Origin: Botryococcus braunii
Taxonomy: Eukaryota > Chlorophyta > Trebouxiophyceae
Direction: 5' to 3'
NCBI GenBank assembly: GCA_002005505.1
Contig: KV908672.1
Span: forward strand, 2,501-66,500
Length of the DNA stretch: 64,000 bases
In this document: piece after piece, positions 30,702-42,369 of the stretch
Position numbering within the stretch: the stretch's first letter is position 1
Layout of the letters: each line of letters starts with the position of its first letter
Notes under the pieces: generated by a model
Seen by the model: the letters and a program-made list of their open reading frames with translations, nothing else
Databases searched by the model: none
What the model was told of the DNA's origin: nothing
Program-made: the position numbers and the translations under genes

Positions 30702-33700
30702 GTAGGGAGCAGGAGACCCTCCGCAAAGGTTTGCAGCACCGGAGCTCGGACAGGAGAGCAAGTTGAGCCTTTCGAGTCTGCAAGCTTCAATGCAGAGACA
30801 CCTAACAGTGCGCAGCAGGAGCGGGCAAGGAGACGGCAAAAGTAATTACCGTTTCATGCCCCTTGCCATCAGAAACCATGCAGATAATGGGGTCCTAAGG
30901 AGTTTTGACTCAAACACTGGAAACTGCCAGAGAGTGTCTGCGGCAACACTCTTATGGCAGCATCTGGGAATCATCTCCATTTCGTGTGACGATCACTAAA
31001 CTTGCATGAAATTTAGGACGTTCACAGTGCTAGTGGTGGGCTGGTGACTGGGTCTTGTTGACTTTCGATGGCACTACAAGACATTTACTGTGCAATGTGA
31101 TCCGAAGTACCCTCAGACAAATGAAGTTTCTACTATTTTAAGTGAAGAGAAAACACGGGCAGTTGAGGGTGAGAAGATCGTTCCACTGGCCCCGCTTTGA
31201 GGAGAGTCGACATGTCTGGCGCACCATCTCTTGTGATATGGACAGACTTTCTGGGCAAGTCAGCGCCGCCAGAGCCACAATAGTGGTTCCTACTCAAGCG
31301 GCCACCGCGCCAGACACCTGACCGACTTTAAAATAAAAAGTAAAGCATATCCTAACCGCAAACCATGTATTCTGCATATGGGTACGCGCAAACCATGTAT
31401 TATACATATGGGTACCTGGGGCCATTGGTAGATATGATGGTGAAACATGACTAGCAACCGGACTGGGTTTGCTATGTGGCCAGCTGGATGTGTTCGAGGG
31501 CCAAGGGATGTGTGCGAGGGCCACGGGATGAGTGAAAGGGAGCGCTCAGCAAGGGTTTGTCTGCTCTGAAGTCTGAAGTTTTGCTGCACTTCCTGGGCCA
31601 GGGAGGAGCAGGCCTATCAGGTGTCTGCCATCGCAGCAACCACGCTGGTGGCTGCTATTGCAGTTGCTGCAATCCACTACAAGTTTGCGTTTGGGGATGA
31701 GACAGTAGATGCTGTGGAAGCTACATGCGCTTTGTCCATGGTGTTTGGTGGCATGGTGAGCTGCTCCCCGTCTTGTGCTGACCAGCCCCTGCTTCCTCCA
31801 TAGGAGTTGTTCCCCTTGAGCTTTTGTTCCTCTACTAGTTAACAATCTTCCAGCCCTGAGCTGCACCCCATCTTGTGCTCACCAGCGTCCTCCGCAGGGA
31901 TTGTCCCCCTTGAGCTTTCTTTCTCTCCACCAGCTAACAATTTTCCAACCCTGAGCTGTGCCCCGTCTCCTGCTCACAGCGCCTGCTTCCTCAGCAGGAG
32001 TTGTCCCCTTCTGGTCAGCTACTTCAGAGGAGGCCCTCATGCGCACAGCCTGCTGAACCCCGCGTGATTCTTGGACATCGCTTATTGGTGGCTCCTGAGT
32101 TGGGGCAAAGTGCTGCCGACTATCACCAGGGGTTTTGCCTGGGTTTCAAAACACAGGGAAGGGCTGCCCGTTTGTCAGGGCATGGCCTGCGAGAAACAAA
32201 GCAAGGCAGGCTCAATAAGGGCTTATTGCAGCCCAGAAACACAGGTGCCAGCTTGCATAGCCAAATATTGCAGGATGGGGTGTTATGCCTAAGGGATACA
32301 TGATAGTCTGGTAGGGCTTGCTAATCGCCCATTCCACCCACTCAGAGTCTCAGAGAAGCCATGGTCAGGCTCTCAAATTGTTAGGAGTTGGGTGGGAGAG
32401 TGTGCTCTTAAAGTACAGAGCAAATATGCCCCAGAGCATCAACGAGCAGGATTGAGGGAACAAGAGGTAGGATTGAGACCTGAAGAGTGGTCAACACCCA
32501 GACCAACTTCCCAGGCTGTTTGCTGTGCGGAAACACAGGGACCAAATCAGTCTTTCTCCATCAACAGAGACGGCAAAGACATTTAGGTCAACATGTTGAT
32601 GACTTGCTAGGTGTCTTAAACATTTTGCTATGAAGGCCATTGGGAGTGGAGTATTTTAAGAGTTACAAAGGCCCATGGTGGAGTGCTTTTGGCAGCTCTT
32701 CTGTTAAGGCACGAGTCTGGCAATGCTGGTCTGCCTGCAACTCACTGGCAAAGGCTGTCTGCAGGTCTTGATGGAGGGGTATGCTCGCTGGGCACACAGA
32801 TATCTTTGGCACGATTCGCCAGTAACGCGCAACTTCTTCTTAAGATCTGTTCCCGTGCTCCATGAGTCGCATCATGCGGTGTGCCCTGATTAGGCTTGTC
32901 AGCTTGTACGACTTAGTGTATTCTCGTGTTTGCAGTCACTCGTTAAAGGCCGTCCAGTCTTCCTGCGTCCTCGTATGTCTAATTGTTGTGTGTTTTCTTT
33001 TTTTCTTTTTTCTTTTTTTTCCCCTTTTTTTTGGCTGGTTGTTGCCTGCGATGTCTAACAGCTAGTAAGGCTATTGTGAACCCCTACTTGAGACACGGTA
33101 CAGTAAAGAGATATTCAATGGTTTAGCGGTGTTTTTGGAGATTGCGAAGTCTTTTAGAGCCTGCTCTGCTCTGCGGGCTTTTCTAACCATATGATCAGTT
33201 CTTTAGGCGAATTTCATGTCTGAAAACCACTTGGTGTTATGTTCAGCTCAACATTGTGAGTCGGAAGGGGGTAAGATGTGCAGCCTCAAGAGCACTGCCT
33301 CCTGCTTTGTTGGGATATGACACAAGATGAAATTAATACACGGTTGTGAGCGGGTCCATCGTGACCATGTTGTCCTGCAAGTCTTCCTGATGTTTGGGGT
33401 CTTGTATGCCTTACACGTATGCCTTCGTGCAGAAAGTTACATAGATGAGGGCGTTTGTCTGCATGGTGCCGACCTGGCCCAGATGCCGTGTCTTCATTGT
33501 TGGGTTTTTGCTGCAAAACTTGCATGATTCATATCTGATGTGGAGATGCAAATGGGTTCACTAAATATATCTGGCGTAAGTTGACTTGCCGTGGGGTTGG
33601 TCAATGTCAAAATGTTGTGGTAGTCTTGGACGGGTGAAGACTCGCTGACTAGTGGGCAGCTCATGGCTCTTCAGCAGATTCTGACTTCCGGTCCAAGTCC

Positions 33701-35085
33701 CTCAAAGGCCGCCTCTGATTCTTGGCCCATCATGGTCGATTTGTGCAAGGGAGCTACTTAATATTGTAAATCCGGCCGAAAGCTTGTTTCCTTCCACCGT
33801 CTCGTTCTCTATACATCTGTTCGGTTCTTGATTTTCGCCAGATGCTGTGCATTTTTATTTGTGAAAGTGACGTGGGAGAGGATCTGCAGCTAGCAGGCCA
33901 TAGATGGGCAGAGTGAGTGCTTTGTACTGAGCTCCTTGCTGGGATTGCAGGTTCGTACAGGCCCGTTCGAGGCGGGGGATATCTTGGCCGTGGCCAATGC
34001 CGTCCCAGCAATGGCGGCATGCATGTGGGGGTTTTTTACCCCAGGGATGGTTGGTGGCATGGTTTTCTGCGGAGGCCTCGGTGTCACCCTTTTTGGAATT
34101 TCCTACATGTTTATCCATGATGGCCTCGTCCACAGACGATTCCCAGTGAGCCCTCTCTCCACTTCTCTGGATGCTGAGCAGAGTGTTCTTCAACATACAT
34201 GTGGGGCTAAAGGAGCGTCAATGCTGCGAAGCAGCCGGCTTGTTGTGTTTTGACTGTCATCAGTATGGTTTGTGCTCAAGAATACAGTGACGGGATGAGA
34301 GAATGAGAGAAGAGTGCTTTGGTGGGTTGAAAGGATGTATCGACATCTCAAAGATTAATGCGGCTAATAAAATTGAAGGACTTGTCTGTGTCATAAGCAA
34401 ATGTTGTTACATCTCATTAACATTGAACACCGCGGGGGATTTCCCGATTGCACCAAACATCTCAGCGGTATTTGTATGCCCACAGTGCACCGCCCCTGAT
34501 GATGCATGTCTGTGTATGCTCAACTCTTCTTGGATCTGTCATAACTAGCTGTACGCCTTGTTGGAGTAGCGAGCCATAAGGAAGTGCAATATTCACACAA
34601 TGCGACATTCAACGCAATGTTCAAGCAATAGTCAACCATGCAAGGTTTTCTTGCTTTGCCGTAACTGTTGCCAGTCAACGGATTTCCCTCGAGCAAGAGT
34701 GGATTCTCTACAAAAGCTAAATAGCTGAGTATTCCAGTGAGGGATGGGTGGAAAACCAAGGTAATCACCCTGGCATCTTGATGTCATGAGGTACAAGAAA
34801 TGACCGGCTGTTGCGCATACCAACATGTAAGACATATGGTTTACGACAAGGTATACTTCACTTCTTCGTTAAAATCCACTGACTATGCAGTGGTTGGTTT
34901 TTCCACAGGTGGGACCCATCGCAGAGGTGCCCTACTTGAAGAGGGTAGCCATGGCTCACAAGTTGCACCATTCTAATGAGTTCGGAGGTGTTCCCTATGG
35001 CCTCTTCTTGGGACCCCAGGAGGTGGAGGAGGTGGGAGGCAGGGACGTTCTGGACCGCATGTGTGAGACCAGAAGTATAGCTTAA
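30702..35085 (+). CDS. Beta-carotene 3-hydroxylase (non-heme di-iron), five exons
   Basis: The enzyme hydroxylates the beta rings of beta-carotene to give zeaxanthin in plastid membranes. Exons: up to 30841 (start near 30702, ends QQERARRRQ), 31602-31755 (hydrophobic; AATTLVAAIAVAAIHYKF), 32765-32878 (YARWAHRYLWHDS and HESHH), 33951-34145 (TGPFEAGD; GISYMFIHDGLVHRRF) and 34909-35085 (VAMAHKLHHSNEFGGVPYG to TAA). Phases agree at all four GT-AG junctions. All four iron-binding His clusters are present: HRYLWH, HESHH, HDGLVH and HKLHH. About 10 extra residues separate the first two clusters compared with the usual spacing. The transit peptide exon is not settled; a Met at 30509 (MSPAATTKRVLFRLVG) is a candidate. 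Symbols such as CHYB or BCH are used for the family. Confidence 0.92.
31325..31425 (+). repeat. Dispersed short repeat, copy 2, with internal duplication
   Basis: aaagcatatcctaaccgcaa is followed by ccatgtattctgcatatggg, and then part of the unit (cgcaaaccatgtatta and catatgggtac) is repeated. It lies in the first carotene hydroxylase intron and matches 29180-29268 (other strand) and 37485-37565. Confidence 0.65.
31756..32030 (+). repeat. ~97-bp minisatellite, 2.5 copies, starting at a splice donor
   Basis: Units begin tgagctgctccccgtcttgt, ctgagctgcaccccatcttg and ctgagctgtgccccgtctcc, each followed by a ttgtcccc/ttgttcccc and gagctt block. The first unit begins exactly with the gtgagc donor of carotene hydroxylase exon 31602-31755. 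Each unit also holds an AG that could serve as an acceptor. Confidence 0.8.
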
Positions 35086-35089
35086 CTGA

Positions 35090-38000
35090 TTTTTGATTGG
35101 TCATGCTGGCCCGGTACTGGCCTCATTGTTGCGTCTGGACAAATTTTTTTTTTCTTGGATTTACCACCTGCAAGGTGCATGGTGTGTGGCACACCGACCT
35201 TGCTGGCTAGTGGGCTCCCACGCCACCTGCAGACATTCTTGCAGGTCATTAATAACCATTTTTAATAACCATTCATTGGCTTACGCACTTTCTCCACATC
35301 AAGAATTTTGCCGGGACTGAAAACACAGGGCTTTTCACAGGAACCTCTGCTCTGCAAAGTCTTCGAGACTGGCACTGATAAAGTCTTCGAGACTGGCACT
35401 GATATGTTCGCGTTGAAGATAGATGTTTTTTTGGGAATGAATGAATGTTCTCCCAATAGTGGGCATTCTTGGAAAGCATTATGAGAAGGACCGTGCTGAG
35501 CACTGTAGGGACCATGGACTTGTTTTGGCAATACCTTCTACTACTGTACTGCCCGAGAACCCTCCAGATGTGCTAGAGGGGCTCTTAGTTGGCCTACATG
35601 AAGCACTGGGTCTGGCATTGAGAACTAGAAAGGAGTCCAATCAGAACGTTGGTGTCTGTCACTGCGAGATCCTCCTGCCACCTGGAGCTTCTGGCTCTGT
35701 TGACTTTTGTTTGCTGCAAAGTGCCTCTGTATTGGGGCATCGTGTAGCCAGCAAAGACCCAGTATGCAGGAAACAGCAGGCAGATAGGAGCCTGTCTGCT
35801 GCTGTTGGACTTTGTTGTCTTAGTTCTGTACAGGCCTGTGTTGCACACTCGCTAGCCATTAGCTTTGAAATTTGATGCTGGTATGCTTGTCAAGAACAGT
35901 CTGAAGTGAGGTACAAAGCAAGCACGTAGTGTTACCTTCCACCCAAGCTGGCAGTACAGGAGGTTTGACATGTGTTACAGACCTGTGACATCTAGTTCTA
36001 CTACTTCGGCATAGCACCCTGGCACGCCTGGCTGTAGCTCTCTTCTACTATTCCCCCCGTTTTATTTCCTTCTTCCACTTTTCTTCGTTCGTCCTCTCTT
36101 TCTCGTCTCTCCTCTTCTCGTCTCTTTTTCCTTTTGTGGGTGGTGGGACGGAGAGGGGTGTTTCTTACCTCTCTTCCTGCCGCCCTTCCCTCCCCCTGAA
36201 GTGTCCGTTGCAAAAGCCTCTCCTTTGCTGCTGAACCCAAATCACTCGAACAATCATGGAGCAATCATTATGTCAATTCATGCTACTCGTTATTTGGTTT
36301 ATGTGGGGACTGCTACAATCGATGATGTTTTTATCTTAGTACGTACTTTAATTGATCTGACCTGTTGTGTAATCCTCGACTGACACCTTAGGCCTTAACG
36401 TATCGCAAAAGAAAATACAGCAATGTGTCCAGATTTCAAAAGTCATTACAGGGTAATTTTTGGGGGGATTTCTAGGATGAAGTTTGCTGGGATGAGAGAA
36501 AGGATGTTTTGCAGGAGGTTTTTAAAGGGGGAAAAATGGGGAAAGTCGACGATGCCGTGTTGAGCCAGTGGACGACCTTAGTATTCAACGAAGCCTCGTT
36601 GGTTACGTAACGTTGCATTTCCCTACTATAGGGGACCGTCTGTTGTCAAGGATCCGAATAGGAGTCCGGTACCATTACATTAGAGATTTCAGGTGTTCAT
36701 TAGTTTAGGCCATTTGGATTCCCTGGTAAGTGAAGAGTTTGGCATCAGGCGCAGGGCATATTCTGTACCCTGATTTCACCATGGCGAGCTCCTAGGTGCC
36801 TGCCAGTTTCCTTGACGGAGGAAACATGCAACAGTAAGGGAGGCAGGAGAACAAGAAAGAATTATTTCTCTCATTCACGCAGCAGTGCTGTTCCTCTGTC
36901 ACACCCCCTGCGCTGCGGGCATTGGATAATGGCCCAAAGGGATATTGCTCTACATAATGCATCCTTTGTAATACATGTTGTCCTTGCTGCCGAAAGTAGT
37001 CAATACCCCGGTGGTATCATGACTGGAGGTATGCGATGGCCAGTGTTGTGCTCGTTTTATGTTGGTCAGCTTTGCAGTGGCCACTGGACTCGATGGATGT
37101 GTGTTGAGTACGTAGGCTTCCTATTTTAACCATGTTACCAAAGTTGATATGTTGGCCATTCTCAAATGGATGCCCTAGCTTGAACATTAACATCTATTCT
37201 TGATTGAAAAGGCTTCAGGGTCGGTCACATATCAGACATTGATCAGACCGAGCCTCCTTTTGAACCATGAAGATTCTTAAGATGTCCTATCTAGTTCAGC
37301 AATCACATTGCAATGCCTATCTCGCTGGCCATGATCAACGATTCTGCCGTTGGGTGACCTGCTCTGGAGGCGGGACATTGATGTTCTGTTTGTGTAATTA
37401 GTGCATCTTAGGTGTAAAACTTCGGCCAGGCACCACAATTTTTGCACTTGTCCAAATGGGCCACGGCTTTTCTCAAGTAGGTTTAGAATAAAGAGTGAAG
37501 CCTATCCTAACCGCACACGATGCATTTTGCAAGTGGGTACGCAGAATTCAGGGGCCAGAGACCATAAGGGGGATAGTGAAAAAGCACGGAGGGGGGGGGG
37601 GGAAGTTCATACATACGAACATACCACGGACACCTGTACCACGTGTAAAACACATGTACTGAAGTTCACGTGTTATTGGCCGATTGCACATATGTACAGC
37701 ATAGTAGCCCTAAATAGCCCACATATGTACAGCATACGAACCCTAAGTGGCCCATAAATAGCCCTTAATGGCCCATACAGCCCCATATACATAGCTTATA
37801 GCCCTTAGGGCCAAAACGAAACTCAAAAACCTGTGGTTGGACTACATAGAAGCTGTAGCTACAACGTCGTTGCAAGCGTGCCTTTCATGACCACCACCTT
37901 TGATGACACAAAACACTTGCCTGTGAACTGGGTCAAGTCCCCGAATCTCTAATACGTGGTTGAAAAGCATATTGACACACATTGCTCGGCGGTGCTCACC

Positions 38001-38900
38001 AATAATCGATTTCAGTGTCTGTGCATCTGAGGGACCGTTTCAGATCAAGATTTTTTTTCCCCATTAATCGACAAGAATAGGTTTAGAGGTGCTGACGTGT
38101 TCACGTAAGATACGTTGTGTACGTCACCACTGCGGTATGCAAGGTCCCATGGCGTGTTCTCACTTAAAGTAGCACATCATGACCGCATATGCATATGTTT
38201 GCATGCAGGACAGTATCAGACCTGCTTTGCGAGGCGTCCCAATAGTCGCCTTCCTACTAGCACTGTCATCTGCTAGAAAGCTTTTTAAGACTATGCCATA
38301 TACTGTGGAGGGTGGGAGTCCCACGGCGACATGTTCAAATTTCCAGGCTGGAAATTCCAACTCATGTTCAACGTAAACAAGATCTTCTATGGGTCCCCAG
38401 TGGGAGTCCCCCCCCCCCCCCAAACAAACAAAAGGGAAGGTGGGGGGGGGGGGGGGGGGGGAACCATGGCGGCCATGGTTTTTGGTAGCAGGGGAGCGTC
38501 CTCATGGGGATATGAGGTACAGTCGGGGTTTCGGGACGTCCGCACTTCCGAAACAGTTTTTCCCATCAACACGTACAGTCTCAGATGCGCCCCTCGCATT
38601 GTTGTTCACCGTCTTGAATGAATCCGCATTAGTGTTCATCATATTAGTGATACAAAATCGATATCTTTAACCTGTGAACCATTTCACAGAAGAGTCACAC
38701 TGCCAACAAACGTTTTGGCACGTGGACCGTTCGGTCCAAGGTTGCGACAACTCCAAAAAACAAGACATATGACAAATTACTATCTATTAAATTATCCATT
38801 ATAGACTATAGTTATTCTTAAGCTCTTCGAAGCCGTGTCCTGCCAGTGGGTTGATCTGAGGCTCAAGTAATCGCTCTGGTTCTGTACGATTACGATTCCT
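35090..38900. other. Unassigned DNA between carotene hydroxylase and B3 genes
   Basis: A 144-codon plus-strand frame (35441-35875) has no recognised domain and may be 3' flank. A direct repeat aagtcttcgagactggcact occurs twice at 35357-35401. C and G homopolymers lie near 38410-38421 and 38443-38460. Upstream exons of the B3 gene may be here but I could not place them. Confidence 0.35.
37485..37565 (+). repeat. Dispersed short repeat, copy 3
   Basis: gtgaagcctatcctaaccgc followed by cattttgcaagtgggtacgc matches the copies at 29180-29268 and 31325-31425. It is followed by a G run near 37589. Confidence 0.6.
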
Positions 38901-38922
38901 AATTTCTGGCATGGGCAATCAG

Positions 38923-40608
38923 AAGTGTCCAAACTTTTGCTTCGAATCTCTGGAGGATGCTGGGGCAGAGATGATATTTGAAAAGTGCCTGACTAACAGT
39001 GACGTTAATGGCCTCGGCCGCCTGATCGTTCCAAAGGTCCTTACCCCCTCCTCTTTTGATGTCATGAAAAGTGACGTATGAACTTCTCAAAACATAATGT
39101 CTGCAGGCTCAAGCTCCAAGGATGCCTCTCTTGGATGATGGTGAAGGGCTGCGTCTCGTTTGCTTCGACGGCAGAGGAAATCAGCATGAGTTTAGATGGA
39201 GATTCTGGATAAACAATTCTAGCAGAATGTACCTTCTGGAATCTCTGCAAAATTTTTATGTGAGCCCCCCTTACCCTTTCAACTTCCGTCGAGAAGGTTC
39301 TGTAGATCTATGAATAACACTCACAGTTTTGCTGCAGGTGAAAAGGGTGGCCCCTGCTGATGGAGAGTATTGTTTTGGTTTTGCAGGCTGTGTATCAATT
39401 GAAGCCTGGTGACACAATTACTTTTGGTGTTACGCCTCGAGGCCAGTATCTTATATGTCCCAAGCCCAAGCAGTGTTTGCGTAATTCTTCTGTTGGAGCA
39501 AAGTGTCGCCACGTTTCATTGGGTAAGTAAGCTTGCCATAATCATTGATGAATTCAAACAACCATGATTTGTTGTAAGCAAGCAAATTTTAACCGCAGAT
39601 ACAGACTGCATACATAAGCACAGCGGATAACTGATTGTTGTGTGTCCTGCATAAAAGAGGTTTAGAATTATATGCTCGGAGACAGAGATGAATCAATCTT
39701 AGATATCTGCTATGCAGATGCTCAATATGTCAGACCTCAAAGTAGAGGGAAGGGCTGTCATGATCATTGCCAGTTGATTTCTGACAATTCATGATGTTGA
39801 CAATGCTTAAGAAGCGAGTGGCACCAAAACATGCAATGATGTTTCTACTTGTAGAGAAGATTTACATATGCCTCTGACCCAGGTGCCACAGCAGAGTGCC
39901 TCAGACAACGCAGAAAACACCAGCGATACAGTACTGGTTGCCTTCCAGTAGAAAGGGCACCGAAACGCCCTGCAAGGAATAAGGATCCGGACCAGTGTGA
40001 ACTCAAGAATGTGGATAATGTACAGAACAGCAGATACAAATGGGTTCAAATAGATAGCAGGCAAATCTTCATCAGCGAACCAGTAGAAATCCGCAGCATT
40101 CCCGTTGGATGGGATGTGGACTGTACTTTCAGAAAAGTGAACCCTGAAGAGATGAAGACTTGCGCTGACACGCCCTTGCCGGTAGGCCGCCCTGGTCTCT
40201 GTGGGCTGATATATGTCGACCATTACTCATCGATGCGCTAGAGCTGGAATCACTACCTGTTGGACAACACCAGCAATTGTACTGCAACAGCTCCAAGCGT
40301 TGGTACTATGCCTCAACATCATTAATATCACTGACAGAGGAAGCATACATCGTACTATGCCATACTGAGAAACAAAAGAGTTCATGCAACACTTTCCAAT
40401 AAACACGAGCTTGTCTTCTGTTAAAGCTGTGTAAGAAACTAAAAGTCTTCTGTTACAGCAGGAGAATTGCTGGTTGGTACTACTTCAAAACAAGGATGAT
40501 GTATATCAAGGTTTCTTCCCATCACGTGTCGATGCAGACATTGGAAGCAGTGCAGAAATTTCAAAGATTCCTGACTCGCTTCCATCAAGTCAGCATGAGG
40601 AACTTTGA
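38923..40608 (+). CDS. B3-domain DNA-binding protein (ABI3/VAL-like), five 3' exons
   Basis: B3 proteins are plant-lineage transcription factors; the ABI3/VAL group binds RY-type sites in DNA. Exons: 38923-39036 (MIFEKCLTNSDVNGLGRLIV), 39107-39259 (FRWRFWINNSSRMYLLE), 39387-39522 (YQLKPGDTITFGVTPRGQYL), 39952-40181 (RAPKRPARNKDPD) and 40462-40608 (ends SLPSSQHEEL, stop). All junctions are GT-AG and stay in phase, giving about 260 codons to the stop. The three first exons make one full B3 fold: FEK-S-D---GRL-VPK, then the F-FW-NNS-RMY-LE core, then the L-PGDT-TF strand. The basic stretch after B3 could be a nuclear signal. The gene's 5' end (start codon, any PHD or CW finger) was not found. 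The last two exons rest on phase agreement only. Confidence 0.78.
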
Positions 40609-41059
40609 GTCTGCTGCCCAGCAGTTCTTGATGTCACTGTGTGATTCTGCTTGGGACGGGTCCACAGCACATACGCAATTTTGGTTCTACCAGGCATCCA
40701 AAGAGAGTTCTGGTGCAGACATGTAAGTAATTACATGACAGCAACAAATTTATGGTATATCTCTAGACGGTCTGCACAGAAACTGCCCAGAGATGTACAC
40801 ACACAAGATGAATGTATACGTGGCTACCCTCAGCAAACATGAGTACGAATATGCATGTGCCCAACAGAATCCTCCTGCCTTCTGATGTGTTGGTATGTAC
40901 AAACGTAATCTGGGGCTCACGGAATGAAGAGAATGGACTGCAGCATTGATGACAATGATGCACATGTAAATCAGGGCTTTGCTGACTCTGTGCGGAATGC
41001 GTAAATGTTTCTGAAAATTTAGTGAGTTGGTAACCTACCGTCCAAACTTTGCTTCAACA

Positions 41060-42300
41060 CAGATTTAGCCGCTTCGAGCCAAAGGCATTCTATAAGTAAA
41101 ATTCAAGAAAATTGCAGTAACTACTTAAAAAAATCACAGATGTTTGCCTCTTCCTTGCACTGTGATCAGATTCCTACTGTTGCTTTCAACGTCTATTTGG
41201 TTTGCTGTTCAACATGATTGTAGCTGATGTAAATCCTGTAGGCAGGGGTCAAGGTGAAATGAGTGTCAGAGATGAGGTTACAGCTTCAGTGTTGAGCCAA
41301 ACATGCAACCAGGGCATCATTGGACCTCACCTGTTGCAGTTAATGTACTATGCATCTGAAAGATGTAACGCGTTTACCGTTGCATTAGGCGCTCAAAGGC
41401 AGGGTGTGATATCAGAAAACCTGTAAACTACTTTTTCTACTAAATTCCATGAAGAGTCTCATGTGCCCCACCTTGGCGTGGATATCCTTCGACTCACATG
41501 CGGAGCATCCACGTGATGCCAAAACCTTCTAGCCCTTGAGCTAGCTTCGTTGACATAGCCCTTTCCAATATCAAAGGGGGGGGGGGGGTGTGAATATATG
41601 CTGGCGGCTCCAGATAGTAACACGCAAACGGACCCAGATGCTATCAGCGCTGGAATGTCACCTCTGCAACTACTCGTATACTGCATTCAGGGAAATGATT
41701 GAAAAACAGCATCTTAAGTCATGCGCTGCAGGGTCCTTTATCCTCAAAAGTATAGAACAGCTTACAAGTACCAATGGAAGCCTGTCGTGGTATGCATACT
41801 TGATTAAACAATGAATAGACCATGGCGCAGTAAACACCCGCATTATGCCCCATAATGAAGTCTGCAGAGCTGTACTCATTAGCCAAACAGGTATCTTCAG
41901 CAGTCTACATGAGCATGCCAATCCCACATTACGAAATGACTGGAAATTGTGCTTGAGCATGCATGGCTTCCTGATTAATGAGCACGATCATCCAAGTATT
42001 CAACATGATGGACTATAAACTCATTTTCATGGAACTTGACCTTGATTTGCCCTCCACATTTCAGCCACTGGATGATAGAGATTTCAAGTGCACAACGCTT
42101 CTGTGCATAGACCCTTTTTCCGGCAATTTGCCGCATTTCAGCGTTAACCCGAGACATGTAAGAATAGGAAACCTAAGAGAAAATCGGAACTTGAACCAAC
42201 TGTGCTCGGGGAAGGTACAGGCTTTCAAGTTTACAAGAACCTATTGCAATGAGCTAGTGCACCCTGATCTTTCGATTAGAGAATAAAGTCTCATTCGATT
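41060..42300. other. Region after the B3 gene; no assigned gene
   Basis: Plus-strand frames at 41590-41814 and 41978-42286 have protein-like composition but no domain I know. They could be further exons of the B3 gene or noise. A G run lies near 41578-41588. Confidence 0.3.
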
Positions 42301-42369
42301 ACCTGTGCTTAGAAATGTTTGCTCGTTGTTTGGAAGTGTTAGTCAGTTAGTGGTTTAGGTCCTGACCAA

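Noticed and set aside
32821..32865. A 23-bp mini-intron (gtaacg...ttaag) to explain the extra residues in carotene hydroxylase
   Set aside because: It is too short for a normal intron and removing it would shift the frame before HESHH; an in-frame insertion is simpler.
35441..35875. A 144-codon plus-strand gene
   Set aside because: It starts just downstream of the carotene hydroxylase stop, shows no known domain and is likely 3' flank or chance.
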